Assembly: GCF_000968535.2 (NCBI RefSeq)
Contig: NC_016112.1
Span: 2,914,001 to 2,978,000 of the forward strand
DNA: 64,000 nt
Direction: 5' to 3'
Source of the DNA: Methylotuvimicrobium alcaliphilum 20Z
GTDB taxonomy: Bacteria > Pseudomonadota > Gammaproteobacteria > Methylococcales > Methylomonadaceae
How positions within the stretch are numbered: position 1 is the stretch's first letter; every line of letters starts with the position of its first letter. The position numbers and the translations under genes are program-made. Under the pieces are notes generated by a model. It saw only the letters and a list, made by a program, of their open reading frames with translations, was not told where the DNA came from and searched no databases. This document shows positions 9,188 to 18,766 of the stretch, piece by piece.

Positions 9188-11810
9188 TGAGAGCCCTTAA
9201 TTTCGCTTCCAGTTGCTTGGTTTCGGAAATATCGATAAAAGTAATCACCACGCCGTCGATTACGTTGTCTTGGGTTCGATAAGGCATGATACGCACCTTG
9301 AACCATCGGTTACCGGCGGCTTCGACTTGTTTTTCGGCAAAGACCAGAGTTCGCAGCACTTCGTGCGCATCTTCCTGAAGTTGCGGATAGTCCAGATCGG
9401 TCACGAGGTCGGAAAGCGGCCGCCCGACATCGCTGCTGATCAGCTTGAATATACGACTGATATGTTTGGTGAAACGCCTGATATTAAGGGCGCTGTCCAA
9501 AAACACCGTGGCAATATCCAAGCTATTGAGTAAATTATTCATGTCGTTGCTGACCCTCGACAGGTCGTCTACTTTTGCTTGAAGCTCCGCATTCACGGTT
9601 TGCAACTCCTCGTTTAAAGACTGCATTTCTTCCTTGGACGTGGTCAATTCTTCATTGGATGACTGCAATTCCTCATTGGTCGATTGCAATTCTTCATTGG
9701 CGGAGCGCAACTCTTCTTGAGAAGACTGCATTTCCTCGCGCAAGGTTTGTATATCTTCATTGGCATGTAGAAGTTCGATCTCCAGCGTTTTCTGTTCCTC
9801 ACTCGTCGATTTACGGGAGCGTTTTCTGGCCGGCAACGGAGCCGCATCGTTAAATACGACGAATAACATTCCGTTTAACGCCACTGGCTTTCTGATTGCT
9901 TGAACAGCCAGATTAACTGTTTGCGTTCCGCCATTGGTGCCTACCGTCAAGCCTTGCATGTGAATGGCTTCGGTTTGGTTCTGCGCTTTTCTCAATGCGC
10001 CGGACAAAATATGGCGCAGTCCGTCACGGGCCATTACGTAAATATTCCAGTTAGCTTTGCCGGCGGCAGGCTCCAAATACTTACCGGTACGTCCGTTAAT
10101 GTAAAGAATGTCTCCGTCAGCATTGACCAAAACGGCCGCCGGCGAAAAGTGTTGTAATAAAAATTGATCCGCCAACGTTTGCAGATTATCGATCACGGGC
10201 GGCTTATAGCCGCCAGGTGCTTGCGAAATTACCGAGGAATGCTTAGTCGGAAAATCGACGTCCAAATTCCGCCGAAAACTTTCAATACGGCGGTAAAGAC
10301 GTGATTTATTGTCGACCACTTCATATAAATCCCTGAAACCGCTAATGGTTTCGGAATTACCGAGCAGCAAGATGCCATTTTCGGTCAGCGCATAATGGAA
10401 CAGCGGGATCAGTTTTTTTTGCAATTCTGCATTGAGATAAATCAACAAGTTGCGGCAGCAAAGCACATTCAGTTTGGTAAAAGGCGGATCCATGATGACG
10501 TTCTGCGGCGCAAAGGTCACCATCTCGCGTATTTCCTTGTTGATGCGATAGCCGTTGCCGTCGATGCTAAAAAATCGGCTTAAGCGGTCTTCGGAAACAT
10601 CGACGGCAATATTGGCCGGATAAAAACCTTGCCTAGCCTTATCGATCGCATCTTGATCGAGATCCGTGGCAAAGATTTGCAAGGTCATTTGACGTTTTGA
10701 TTGGATTTGCGCCAAGGCTTCCTTGAACACGATGGCCAGAGAATAAGCCTCTTCGCCTGTCGAGCAAGCCGGCACCCAAGCCCGCAGGTCCTTGTTTGTC
10801 GAAGGATTGGCCAATAGCTCGGGAATCGTGTTGGTTTTGAGTATCTCCCATACCTCCGGATCGCGAAAGAAATTGGTTACACCGATCAATAGCTCCTTGA
10901 ACAAAAGATCGAGTTCCTGCGGGTTTTCGCGTAGATACCGCACATAATGAGCTATCGCATTAATTTGATGCAAGCCCATGCGGCGCTCGACGCGGCGAAA
11001 AATAGTGTTTTTTTTGTAAAGCGAAAAATCGTTGCCGGTTCTTTCCCGAAGCAGAATCACAAGTTGCTCCAAGCCGCTTTGCGATTTTTCTTCCAATTTC
11101 GTTTCGTGCGCGGTCAATAAACCGCGCGGGTTATGCTTGAGATAGGCATAGATACGCCCCCACATTTCTTGTGCCGGCACAATGATGTCGGCCAGTCCTG
11201 CATCGATCGCGCTTCGCGGCATGGAATCGAACTGAGCGGAATCCGGGGATTGCACTAGGGTGAGACCTGCGTTTTCCTTGATGGCACGCATACCTAAAGT
11301 ACCATCGGAGCCCATCCCGGAAAGAATCACACCGATTGCCCGTTCATGCTGATCGTCGGCCAAGGCTCGGAAAAAACTGTCGATCGGCAAACGCAACCCA
11401 CGAGGCGCGACCGGATCCAGCAAATGCAGCTTACCGTGCAGGATGGACAAATCTTTATTGGAAGGAATCACGTACACCCAATTGGGTTTAACCTGCATAC
11501 CATCGCCGGCCTGGGTAACCGTCATCGGCGTGACGCGCTGCAATAATTCCGGCAGAATCCCTTGATGCGTGGGGTCGAGATGCTGAATGACGACAAACGC
11601 CGCGCCGTTAATTGCCGGAATCGGCGTAAAGAATAGTTCCAGGGCCTCCAAACCTCCTGCTGACGTACCTACCCCGATGATAGGCGGATTAGTACTGCCG
11701 GTTTTGGCGGATACCTTTCTCGCCGGGGTGGTCGTGTCCGGTTCGCCGACGGGTGTATCGGTTAGTCTTGATGGAGTCGAGCTGGATTGGTCGGGAGTAG
11801 ATTTAGTCAT
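9171..11810 (-). CDS. CheB-CheR-PAS fusion (methylesterase/methyltransferase hybrid sensor)
   Basis: 879 aa. An N-terminal CheB methylesterase domain (about 42-225) shows GVGTSAGG, VVIQHLDPTHQG and ILSGMGSDGT for the serine, histidine and aspartate of the triad. A CheR methyltransferase domain (about 245-505) shows VPACSTGEEAYSLAI and NVLCCRNLLIYL. A PAS-like stretch follows, then a heptad coiled coil of repeated NEELQSTNEELQS units (about 660-750), then a C-terminal PAS. No receiver domain is present. Such hybrids usually act in non-flagellar signalling. The overlap with the GGDEF-EAL gene suggests it feeds cyclic-di-GMP control. Confidence 0.93.
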   Translation of the reverse strand: MTKSTPDQSSSTPSRLTDTPVGEPDTTTPARKVSAKTGSTNPPIIGVGTSAGGLEALELFFTPIPAINGAAFVVIQHLDPTHQGILPELLQRVTPMTVTQAGDGMQVKPNWVYVIPSNKDLSILHGKLHLLDPVAPRGLRLPIDSFFRALADDQHERAIGVILSGMGSDGTLGMRAIKENAGLTLVQSPDSAQFDSMPRSAIDAGLADIIVPAQEMWGRIYAYLKHNPRGLLTAHETKLEEKSQSGLEQLVILLRERTGNDFSLYKKNTIFRRVERRMGLHQINAIAHYVRYLRENPQELDLLFKELLIGVTNFFRDPEVWEILKTNTIPELLANPSTNKDLRAWVPACSTGEEAYSLAIVFKEALAQIQSKRQMTLQIFATDLDQDAIDKARQGFYPANIAVDVSEDRLSRFFSIDGNGYRINKEIREMVTFAPQNVIMDPPFTKLNVLCCRNLLIYLNAELQKKLIPLFHYALTENGILLLGNSETISGFRDLYEVVDNKSRLYRRIESFRRNLDVDFPTKHSSVISQAPGGYKPPVIDNLQTLADQFLLQHFSPAAVLVNADGDILYINGRTGKYLEPAAGKANWNIYVMARDGLRHILSGALRKAQNQTEAIHMQGLTVGTNGGTQTVNLAVQAIRKPVALNGMLFVVFNDAAPLPARKRSRKSTSEEQKTLEIELLHANEDIQTLREEMQSSQEELRSANEELQSTNEELQSSNEELTTSKEEMQSLNEELQTVNAELQAKVDDLSRVSNDMNNLLNSLDIATVFLDSALNIRRFTKHISRIFKLISSDVGRPLSDLVTDLDYPQLQEDAHEVLRTLVFAEKQVEAAGNRWFKVRIMPYRTQDNVIDGVVITFIDISETKQLEAKLRALNDQSE

Positions 11811-11904
11811 TGTTGTCTAATGGGTTAGATTAAATTGACTGTCAATCATATCACCGCATTTTCAGTCATCGGTGCAAAAACAGCGTTGTCTTAACTGCTT
11901 TCCT

Positions 11905-12132
11905 TATACCTTTCGCACTTCAAATTTCGGCATTGCCGGAGGAGGCCCCGGGGTGTGCGGCAAAGGCTTTGCCAGCATGGAGCTGGCATAGAGCCTACAT
12001 GGACGTATTTACCCAGCACCTAAATAAGCCATGATTTTGAATCATTGCCAAAGACCTATGGAATTTAGGTGCTGGGTTTACGGCGTCCTTTGACGGGCAC
12101 CCCGGGGCCGAATTTCAGCTACGATGGGTATA
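11905..12132. repeat. MITE-like repeat family 1, copy c
   Basis: Runs from TATACCTTTCGCACTTC to CTACGATGGGTATA with the internal hairpin arms (CCCAGCACCTAAAT and its complement) but a different loop. It occupies most of the 400-bp gap 11811-12210, where no gene is seen. Confidence 0.85.
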
Positions 12133-12210
12133 ATTTAACTCCTCGAAACCGAATATTTTCATCCCTCAACCCCAATGGGTATTATTAATTACGTGCTGTC
12201 ACCCGCCAGG

Positions 12211-13332
12211 TTAAAAATGATAATGTGCACCTATGCCGACATACTCCACTTTGTCATTGTAAAACTGCCCACTGGGCGAGTAACCATTAAAGTATTCCAC
12301 AAGCAACTGAAGCTTCCGGCCCAAGACTTGTAAATTTTCAAACTCGACGCCGGCTCTGGCCGATACATCGGTATTCCATTTGTTTTCTTCAAAATTCTTC
12401 AGATCGACCGCAATGATGGGACGCATGTCGGCAAATTCCATGCGCCAAGGGCTTCGAAATTCAACGCCATATTGCGCGGACCATATTTTGAGGTCGTCAG
12501 GCTCTCTGTGAAACAGCCCGCCTCCACCGCCATAAATGCGCACGCCAAAAGGAAGCTCATAGGAAAGTCTCAAGTCCACACCTTCGTAACTAAGGTTTAC
12601 GCGCTCGAATTTTGTGCCGATTTGTCGTAACAGAAATTCGTCGCCAAGATGAGAACTCTGATGGTAAATGCGGCCAAACGCTGAAAACTGGCCAACCCGC
12701 ATACTGGAATAGAGCGACGCAATGAAATCGGTATTGACCAAATCGGTCGATTCGGCTCCCAAGTTGAAATCGCTAAACACCGAGGCCTGAATGCCCGTTT
12801 CCCATTGCGCGGAAGTTTCTCCGAAGTTTGCACGATAAAACGGGATAGTTTCACCGAAGCTGACCGATCCTATGTCCTTGCCGTCAAAATTGTCATTCTG
12901 GTAATTACGGTAGGCGGCTGAAAAATGCGCCCAGCGAGGATCGGCCAGCAACGGCTTGAAAAGATGACCGCTCGGCAGTAGTCCTGTCGGTAAAATAATC
13001 TTATCGGTTGCCGATACGGTCTCATCTCCCGGAACCTGAAATTCATCGGCAGGTATGCTAGCCTTTGCTTGCGATATTTTTACCGCATTGACCCCTGGAA
13101 TTTCGGACAATAGTTGTACCGCTTTAGCACGATCTGCGGTTTTTAAATTCCCTACAGGCAATGTAATGACGCCATCGCGGACATTTAACGGCGGCATATC
13201 GATTTTTAAACCCTGTTTCAATACGCCGGCCGCATAACCGGCGATGTATGCGTCATTCTGAGCTGCGGCATTAGCCAGCGTTGTATGCAATACCATCAAG
13301 CCCAGAATTGCCGCCAATCGATAACTCTTCAT
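12211..13332 (-). CDS. DUF1207 outer-membrane protein with BON-like N-terminus
   Basis: 373 aa. A signal peptide ends about residue 23 (LANAAAQ). Residues about 30-90 resemble a BON domain (VRDGVITLPVGNLKTADRA, then IPGVNAVKI). The remainder is the DUF1207 family, with LPTGLLPSGHLFKPLLADPR, GSVSFGETIPFYR and alternating aromatic strands typical of an outer-membrane barrel, ending in phenylalanine (AHYHF). Its ATG shares one base with the stop of the upstream BON lipoprotein gene (TAATG), so the pair is translationally coupled and probably acts together in the envelope. Role unknown. Confidence 0.85.
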   Translation of the reverse strand: MKSYRLAAILGLMVLHTTLANAAAQNDAYIAGYAAGVLKQGLKIDMPPLNVRDGVITLPVGNLKTADRAKAVQLLSEIPGVNAVKISQAKASIPADEFQVPGDETVSATDKIILPTGLLPSGHLFKPLLADPRWAHFSAAYRNYQNDNFDGKDIGSVSFGETIPFYRANFGETSAQWETGIQASVFSDFNLGAESTDLVNTDFIASLYSSMRVGQFSAFGRIYHQSSHLGDEFLLRQIGTKFERVNLSYEGVDLRLSYELPFGVRIYGGGGGLFHREPDDLKIWSAQYGVEFRSPWRMEFADMRPIIAVDLKNFEENKWNTDVSARAGVEFENLQVLGRKLQLLVEYFNGYSPSGQFYNDKVEYVGIGAHYHF

Positions 13333-13952
13333 TATTCCGCGCTCGGTGCAGTTTTAACAATCAGATCGCTTTGCACTGATTTGACATTTTGCTGATTGAC
13401 TGCAATTTCCAATGCCCTGTCGACATCTTGCTGGGAACCCACCGTACCGCTCAACTTCACGATGCCGTTAACGGTTGTTACCTCAATTTGGGATGCCTGA
13501 AGCATCGGATCATTGACCAATGCGGCTTTGACTTTTAGGCTAATGACCGAATCGTCGATGTACTCACCGGCCGTTTGAGCTCTGTCGATTGCCGCCTCCT
13601 TTGCGCGTTCAAGTTCTTGTCCTGCCGCCTCTGTCGTTTGTTCAATTTCATCTCCGGCTTTTTCTAACGCTTCTTTAGACGCTTCAGTCGACTCTTCGAT
13701 GTACTGCGTAGTTCGATCGGCTTGTTGATCCAATGACTCCTTGGCGGCCTCTAGCTTTTGCGTTGCATCGATTCGCGATTGTTCGATTTTTTGCTCTCCC
13801 TTTTCATACGCTCGATCGATTTTTTGCCCGGCTTTTTCAGCGCTTCCTTCTTCTTGTTGGCAACCGGACAATCCGAGAACAACGGCTAAAAAAGCCGGGA
13901 TTAGAACTTGATCCGCCAAAGTCATACGTTTGTATTCATTGATTGTTTTCAT
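13332..13952 (-). CDS. BON-domain lipoprotein with long amphipathic helix
   Basis: 206 aa from the ATG at 13952, chosen because AAGGA lies 7-8 bases upstream; a longer frame to 14180 has no such support. A lipobox LGLSGC follows a signal segment, predicting a lipoprotein. Residues about 40-145 are an uninterrupted Ala/Glu/Lys-rich amphipathic helix, followed by a C-terminal BON domain (DDSVISLKVKAALVNDPM onward). BON proteins bind phospholipid or envelope components. Box site 4 lies 103 bp upstream. It is first gene of a two-gene operon with the DUF1207 protein. Confidence 0.88.
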   Translation of the reverse strand: MKTINEYKRMTLADQVLIPAFLAVVLGLSGCQQEEGSAEKAGQKIDRAYEKGEQKIEQSRIDATQKLEAAKESLDQQADRTTQYIEESTEASKEALEKAGDEIEQTTEAAGQELERAKEAAIDRAQTAGEYIDDSVISLKVKAALVNDPMLQASQIEVTTVNGIVKLSGTVGSQQDVDRALEIAVNQQNVKSVQSDLIVKTAPSAE

Positions 13953-14055
13953 ATGTGAATCCTTTTTTATTTTTAAAGCAGTGTGCAACCGACATAGACG
14001 CACTCCAGCTTTATATTGAAAAAACGATTTAAGGCTAACATTAAAACTAGGCGCG

Positions 14056-14076
14056 GTCTGTTCGATATCGAACATA
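14056..14076 (-). promoter_or_regulatory. Stress-type box, site 4, upstream of BON/DUF1207 operon
   Basis: Minus-strand ATGTTCGATATCGAACAGAC, a perfect dyad GTTCG-ATAT-CGAAC plus the AGAC tail, 103 bp before the BON lipoprotein start. Confidence 0.7.
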
Positions 14077-14188
14077 AAACTAGCTTGTCTAGCGTGAACC
14101 TGCTTTTCCATCGTTCCAACGCTCTGCGTGGGAATGCAGCCTGAACCGCTATGCGGTTCGGTGGCTTCGATAAAAACCATGGCAGCTG

Positions 14189-14365
14189 AGCATCATTGGC
14201 TTCGATAGTCGCGACGAAGGCGTCGCTCCCACTAGGGTTTCCGAAAGCTCTGTGGGAGCGATCCCCCAAGATCGCGATTTCGAAGCCGGGTGCGTTAGGT
14301 AACAATAAAGGGTATCGAGGTCACATTAGCCAAGTTGCCAAAACACAATTCATGTATAACGGCTA
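14189..14365. repeat. Intergenic repeat family 4, copy a
   Basis: Contains GTCGCTCCCAC and GTGGGAGCGATC inverted arms, a GATCGCGATTTCGAAGCC block and GGTCACATTAGCCAAGTTGC. A second copy lies at 32110-32290. Confidence 0.65.
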
Positions 14366-14415
14366 GCGCAGGGCGCTGCGAATCATTTGGGGCAGTTATT
14401 TTTTACCGTAACCTT

Positions 14416-14740
14416 AATACCTTTCGCACTTCAAATTTCGGCAGTGCTAGAGTAGGCGCCTGGGTGTCCGGTCGATTTTCGCTCCTCGGCAATTGCTCCT
14501 GCATTGCCCTAATACACGCCATCCGTGGCGTAATGCAAAATCGACATTCACGCCATCCATGGCGCTCACAAAAGCTTTGCCAGCATGGAGCTGGCATAGA
14601 GTAAAGTGGACGTATTCACCCAGCACCTAAATTCCATAGTCCATTGGCTATGGTTAACTATCTTGGATAATTTAGGTGCTGGGTTCACGGCGTCCTTTGA
14701 CGGACACCCCGGTGCCGAATTTTGATCTACGACGGGTATA
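14416..14740. repeat. MITE-like repeat family 1, copy d (long form)
   Basis: Same long form as copy b, in opposite orientation, ending CTACGACGGGTATA. The left terminus carries AATACC instead of TATACC. Confidence 0.85.
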
Positions 14741-14812
14741 GCTTGAATCGGCTTTTTACCTACCACGGCAAAGGTTAAGATATACCTCAAATCTTATGAT
14801 TGCATTAACAAT

Positions 14813-14838
14813 AAAACCCGCTTTGATAACGGGTTTTT
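14813..14838 (-). terminator. Rho-independent terminator of the OmpA gene
   Basis: An eight-base stem AAAACCCG/CGGGTTTT with T-runs on both sides, 40 bp past the stop of the OmpA-type gene on the minus strand. Confidence 0.65.
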
Positions 14839-14878
14839 CGTTAATTAAATTTAAGATGCTTTGGAGAAAATACGTTTA

Positions 14879-15952
14879 TTACTCCTCGACCCAAATCAAC
14901 TCGACACGGCGATTTTCGGATCGTCCCGCTTCCGTGGCGTTATCGGCAATCGGTTGTGTTTCACCGTAGCCTTTCGCAATCAGTTTGTTGGCGACACCTT
15001 TTCTTTTGAGGTAATCGACGACTGAGGCCGAACGGCGTTGCGACAATGCCATATTGTAATCATGGCTGCCTTCGCTGCTGGCGTGTCCCTGTACTTCAAT
15101 GTCATTGGATTGCGGATGAGCAATGAGATTTTGCGCGACGCCATCCAGAATTCCTTGGGCGGTTGGCGTCAGTTCCTCTGAATCGAACTTAAAACCGACT
15201 CCCTTCAATACGAGCCTGATTAAACAGCCTTTAGCGTCGACTACGCCGCCTTTGATAGTGTCGGGACATTGATCCAGGCAATCGTTTACGCCGTCACCGT
15301 CCGAATCGAGAGTCGCGCAATCCGTAATGGCAACCGGTTCGACCCGAGTATCGGCTCGCTGCGCGAGTGTTTTCGGCTTGTCGCCGAACGGAATGACAAA
15401 ACCCACGTTAACCGTCATATCATGAAATTCGTCCGTACCGGGCTGTACATGGGCATTGAGATTATTGTTATATCGATAGCGCACATCGCTACGGACTAAA
15501 AGGTTGTCGTGCAATTCATAAGAAAAACCGACGCCGGCTTCGCCAATGATACCCGCTCCGCAATTACCTGAGACACAACTGTTCATACCGCCCACACCGA
15601 CGACCGTATAAGGCGAAAATTTATCGCGAAAGAAATAGTACTGTAAGTCCGCAGTACCACCGGTAAGGCTCCAGGCGCCATTCGTACCGTTAAAGCCTTC
15701 ATAGAAGCCTTTCAATTCGACATTGAAATGTTCATCGATGATTTTACCGAAGCCCATTCCGCCGCCCCAACCGTTGCTTGCATTTCGATCGCCACCGGTG
15801 TCAACGTATGATGCGAAAGGCGCGATATACCATCGATCGTCTTGATAGTGATCGTCCCAGCGATCGGATCGATAATGATCGTCGGCCTGAACCAGCGGCT
15901 GCATACTCATGCCGGCTAATAAAGCGATTGCGAATAAATTTTGTTTCGGCAT
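14879..15952 (-). CDS. OmpA-family outer-membrane protein
   Basis: 357 aa from the ATG at 15952, preferred because AAGGAAGACGCC precedes it. A signal peptide ends at LVQA. Residues about 30-200 form an eight-stranded beta-barrel-like domain. A calcium-binding type-3 repeat follows (DSDGDGVNDCLDQCPDT, about 220). The C-terminal OmpA domain (about 250-357) contains VQGHASSEGSHDYNMALSQR and the NRRVEL end, which bind peptidoglycan. It would anchor the outer membrane to the wall. Box site 5 is 151 bp upstream, and a terminator follows. Confidence 0.92.
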   Translation of the reverse strand: MPKQNLFAIALLAGMSMQPLVQADDHYRSDRWDDHYQDDRWYIAPFASYVDTGGDRNASNGWGGGMGFGKIIDEHFNVELKGFYEGFNGTNGAWSLTGGTADLQYYFFRDKFSPYTVVGVGGMNSCVSGNCGAGIIGEAGVGFSYELHDNLLVRSDVRYRYNNNLNAHVQPGTDEFHDMTVNVGFVIPFGDKPKTLAQRADTRVEPVAITDCATLDSDGDGVNDCLDQCPDTIKGGVVDAKGCLIRLVLKGVGFKFDSEELTPTAQGILDGVAQNLIAHPQSNDIEVQGHASSEGSHDYNMALSQRRSASVVDYLKRKGVANKLIAKGYGETQPIADNATEAGRSENRRVELIWVEE

Positions 15953-16103
15953 GGCGTCTTCCTTATTGAAGAAATATGAATGAGAAATGATAAAACCCGT
16001 CAATGATTTGCCAAATTCCGTTAGAACATGGTGATTCAACGCTTCAGCAAATCATGTTGCTAATAAACCTTGTTAAGTAGCTTAATCGCAACATTCGGTT
16101 TTC

Positions 16104-16124
16104 GTCAGTTCGTTACCGTACATA
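16104..16124 (-). promoter_or_regulatory. Stress-type box, site 5, upstream of OmpA gene
   Basis: Minus-strand ATGTACGGTAACGAACTGAC, 151 bp before the OmpA start. It is divergent from site 6, which faces the baeRF gene. Confidence 0.7.
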
Positions 16125-16313
16125 GCGTCCTTTCCGAATAAAATATTTATTAAACCCGTATCGCGCATTCAGTTCATTGACTCCGATTGTCCCGCCCAGT
16201 CTAAATAAACAGTAACTCAAGTTCTTCTATTCGTTCAGCCCCTGTATTTAAAACACTTTAGAATTTGGCATCCCCTTGAAAAAATTTTGTTTGCGTCGGT
16301 AATTGAAAAGACT

Positions 16314-16468
16314 TCTGCGGGACGGGTTATTTAACCCGTCCCCAATGTTTCGGTTTGCCCTAAACATTTCGGCTAACTTCGGCCAAAGTCAAAACGTTTA
16401 GGACGGGGTTGCAAACCCCGTCCTGCTAGGGAAAACTCTTCATTCCCGCATGCCGACTCATTTCCTTA
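16314..16468. repeat. 155-bp direct repeat, first unit
   Basis: Nearly identical to 16535-16689. It contains the right-hand core of MITE family 2 (GACGGGTTATTTAACCCGTC and a CGTTTAGGACGGGG block) joined to a unique tail ending ACTCATTTCCTTA. Confidence 0.85.
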
Positions 16469-16534
16469 CCTGATTAGCAAGATGCTTCAGCTTGCCGAAG
16501 CCAACTGTCCGAGCAGTGACCAGTCGTAGCCACA
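16469..16534. repeat. Left half of a family-2 MITE between direct repeats
   Basis: Begins CTGATTAGCAAGATGCTTC and runs through CCGAGCAGTGACCAGTCGTA, the left half of family 2. The tandem arrangement implies duplication of a family-2 copy with its flank. The 1.2-kb gap 15953-17138 holds repeats and two boxes but no credible gene. Confidence 0.7.
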
Positions 16535-16689
16535 TCTGCGGGACGGATTATTTAACCCGTCCCCAATGTTTCGGTTTGCCCTAAACATTTCGGCTAACTT
16601 CGGCCAAAGTCAAAACGTTTAGGATGGGCTTGCAAACCCCGTCCTGCTAGGGAAAACTCTTCATTCCCGCATGACGACTCATTTCCTTA
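16535..16689. repeat. 155-bp direct repeat, second unit
   Basis: Second unit, same length as 16314-16468, ending within two bases of box site 6. Confidence 0.85.
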
Positions 16690-16708
16690 TGTACGCTAAC
16701 GAACTGAC
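16688..16708 (+). promoter_or_regulatory. Stress-type box, site 6, upstream of baeRF gene
   Basis: ATGTACGCTAACGAACTGAC, 430 bp before the baeRF start; family-3 repeat debris (about 16806-16905) lies between. Confidence 0.65.
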
Positions 16709-17138
16709 TGTCTTCAGTTTTAAGGTTAGAGTTTTTCAAAGTTTGCGGCGTGCATAAGTCACCGAACATGTATTTCAACGAGATAGAACGCCCAACCGTT
16801 AATCGTATCTTTACACCGTGCGACTCCTGATTTGAGCGAAAAAATCGTCTAATAAACAAAAGGTGCGGGGTATGTTTGGCTAGGAGGTCGGTATCGCCGC
16901 TGCAAATGAAAGTATTTTGGGCATCTCCCAACATGACTTTCAGAGTAACGATCATGAAGAAGCTATCATCACCCCGGCAAATGAAAGCGCTGGGGTGCTT
17001 AGGGTCGGAACCGACATTGTTTTTCATATCGAAAAATTAGATAAAGAGTCCCAATCTACGAACTTTCAAAGTAACAGTTATACGATTTTTCAGTAAAACG
17101 GGAGTATATAGAGTGGATAACGAAAGAGAGGAGAAAAA

Positions 17139-18299
17139 GTGAACTCACTTGACAAAGACTTTACAGCGGGACTCATGGAGAATTGTACTCCTCCTTGCCT
17201 TTCGCTTTACCAACCGACTCATCGGAACCATCCGAACAATCAGCAAGATCCGATCCGGTTCAAGAACCTCGTGAAGGCACTGGAAGAGTCGCTCCTGCAA
17301 CAATTCCCGAGCGACGAAATCCAGCCATTGCTGGAACCTTTCCTGGCACTGGCTGACGACCGCAACTTCTGGAACTGCACCCATGACGGATTGGCTGTGC
17401 TGGGCGCGAAAGGCATATTCCGAGTCTACAAGCTCCAGCGTCCGGTAGCCGAATTGGCTGTTGTGGCGGATAGCTTCCACACCAAACCTCTGGTGCGGAT
17501 TCTTCAGTCAGCCGATCGTTATCAGATTCTTGCTGTGAATCGCCACAAGATCAAGCTCTTCGAGGGAAACCGTGATGCTTTGGACGAGATCGAGCCGGCA
17601 CTGGGTGTCCCGCGGACGATAACCGAGGCGCTGGGAGAAGAATTGACCGAGCCACACCAGACCGTCGCCTCATACGGAGGTGTCGGTGGCGGGCACTCGC
17701 CCATGCATCACACCCACGGAGGGAAAGAGTCTGAGGTAGACAGCGACTCGGAACGCTTCTTCCGCGCCGTCGACCGCGCGGTCTTGGAGCACCACTCTCA
17801 GCCATCGGGCCTGCCGCTGATTCTGGCGGCGCTGCCGGAGCATCATCATATTTTTCACGACGTCAGCCACAATTCGTTTCTGATACCGGAAAGCATCGAT
17901 ATCCACCCGGATTCCCTGTCGTCGACCGATGAACTGCGCCAGCGCGCTTGGCAGCTTATCGAGCCTCACTATCTAACGCGCCTGACCGCACTCGTCGAGG
18001 ATTTCGGCAACGCTAGATCCAAGGGACTCAGTGACGACGACCTGACCCAGGTCGCCAAGTCTGTTGTAGAAGGGCGGGTCGCCACGCTGCTGATTGAAGC
18101 CAGCCGTGAAATTCCAGGCCGGATCAATGCAACGACCGGCGAAATCGCATTTGACGACTTGGCACATCCCCAGGTTAATGACCTGCTCGATGATCTGGGA
18201 GAATTGGTCCTGAAGATGGGTGGACAAGTGGTTGTGGTCCCCAGCGAACGGATGCCGACGGAGACTGGAATAGCTGTGATCTACCGTTATTCTGACTGA
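17139..18299 (+). CDS. baeRF-family protein (bacterial archaeo-eukaryotic release-factor paralogue, family 3-like)
   Basis: 386 aa cytoplasmic protein. The region about 60-200 (FRVYKLQRPVAELAVVADSF, RYQILAVNRHKIKLFEGNR) and the C-terminal NDLLDDLGELVLKMGGQVVV with VPSERMPTETGIAVIYRY match the bacterial paralogues of eRF1/aRF1, as I recall family 3. A glycine/histidine stretch (YGGVGGGHSPMHHTHGG, about 180-197) sits where a GGQ-like catalytic loop might be, but no true GGQ is present. The family is proposed to act on stalled or hibernating ribosomes. The next gene is an HPF/RaiA-like protein, which supports a ribosome role. GAGAGGAG precedes the ATG. Confidence 0.75.
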   Translation: MNSLDKDFTAGLMENCTPPCLSLYQPTHRNHPNNQQDPIRFKNLVKALEESLLQQFPSDEIQPLLEPFLALADDRNFWNCTHDGLAVLGAKGIFRVYKLQRPVAELAVVADSFHTKPLVRILQSADRYQILAVNRHKIKLFEGNRDALDEIEPALGVPRTITEALGEELTEPHQTVASYGGVGGGHSPMHHTHGGKESEVDSDSERFFRAVDRAVLEHHSQPSGLPLILAALPEHHHIFHDVSHNSFLIPESIDIHPDSLSSTDELRQRAWQLIEPHYLTRLTALVEDFGNARSKGLSDDDLTQVAKSVVEGRVATLLIEASREIPGRINATTGEIAFDDLAHPQVNDLLDDLGELVLKMGGQVVVVPSERMPTETGIAVIYRYSD

Positions 18300-18323
18300 A
18301 GTTTTGATAAACATTGAAGGAAC

Positions 18324-18550
18324 CTGATTAGCAAGTTTCTTCAGCTAAAGCCCAAAAACCAGCATATCCCTAGCAGGACGGGGTTTGCAACCCCGTCCTA
18401 AACGTTTTGACTTTGGCCGAAGTTAGCCGAAATGTTTAGGGCAAACCGAAACGTTGGGGACGGGTTAAATAACCCGTCCCGCAGAAGTGGCTACGACTGG
18501 CCACTGCTCGGACAATTGGCTTCAGCAAGCTGAAGCATCTTGCTAATCAG
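18324..18550. repeat. MITE-like repeat family 2, complete 227-bp copy d
   Basis: Complete element from CTGATTAGCAAG to CTTGCTAATCAG. Internal palindromes GGACGGGTTAAATAACCCGTC and GCAGGACGGGGTTTGCAACC could fold. It lies between baeRF and HPF genes. The remainder of the gap 18551-18766 shows no gene. Confidence 0.85.
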
Positions 18551-18766
18551 GTGAAGGAATGGGCAGGATACCAAGAAGAAGCGTTCTTACACGTATAAGA
18601 CTGAGAAATAATGCGCAGATACAGATAAAAAGCATTCTTCACCATGAAGGTAACGAAGAAAAGATTCAAGTAATTCATGTTCTTCATGGTTATTCACTAT
18701 CTAATACTTTAGTCGTCTCGTATCTCCTCCCCCTAACAACTCATAAATATATAAGTAGGCAAACAC

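Noticed and set aside
16647-17027. 126-codon minus-strand frame
   Set aside because: Begins between gene and repeat and crosses family-2 and family-3 debris; no family likeness.
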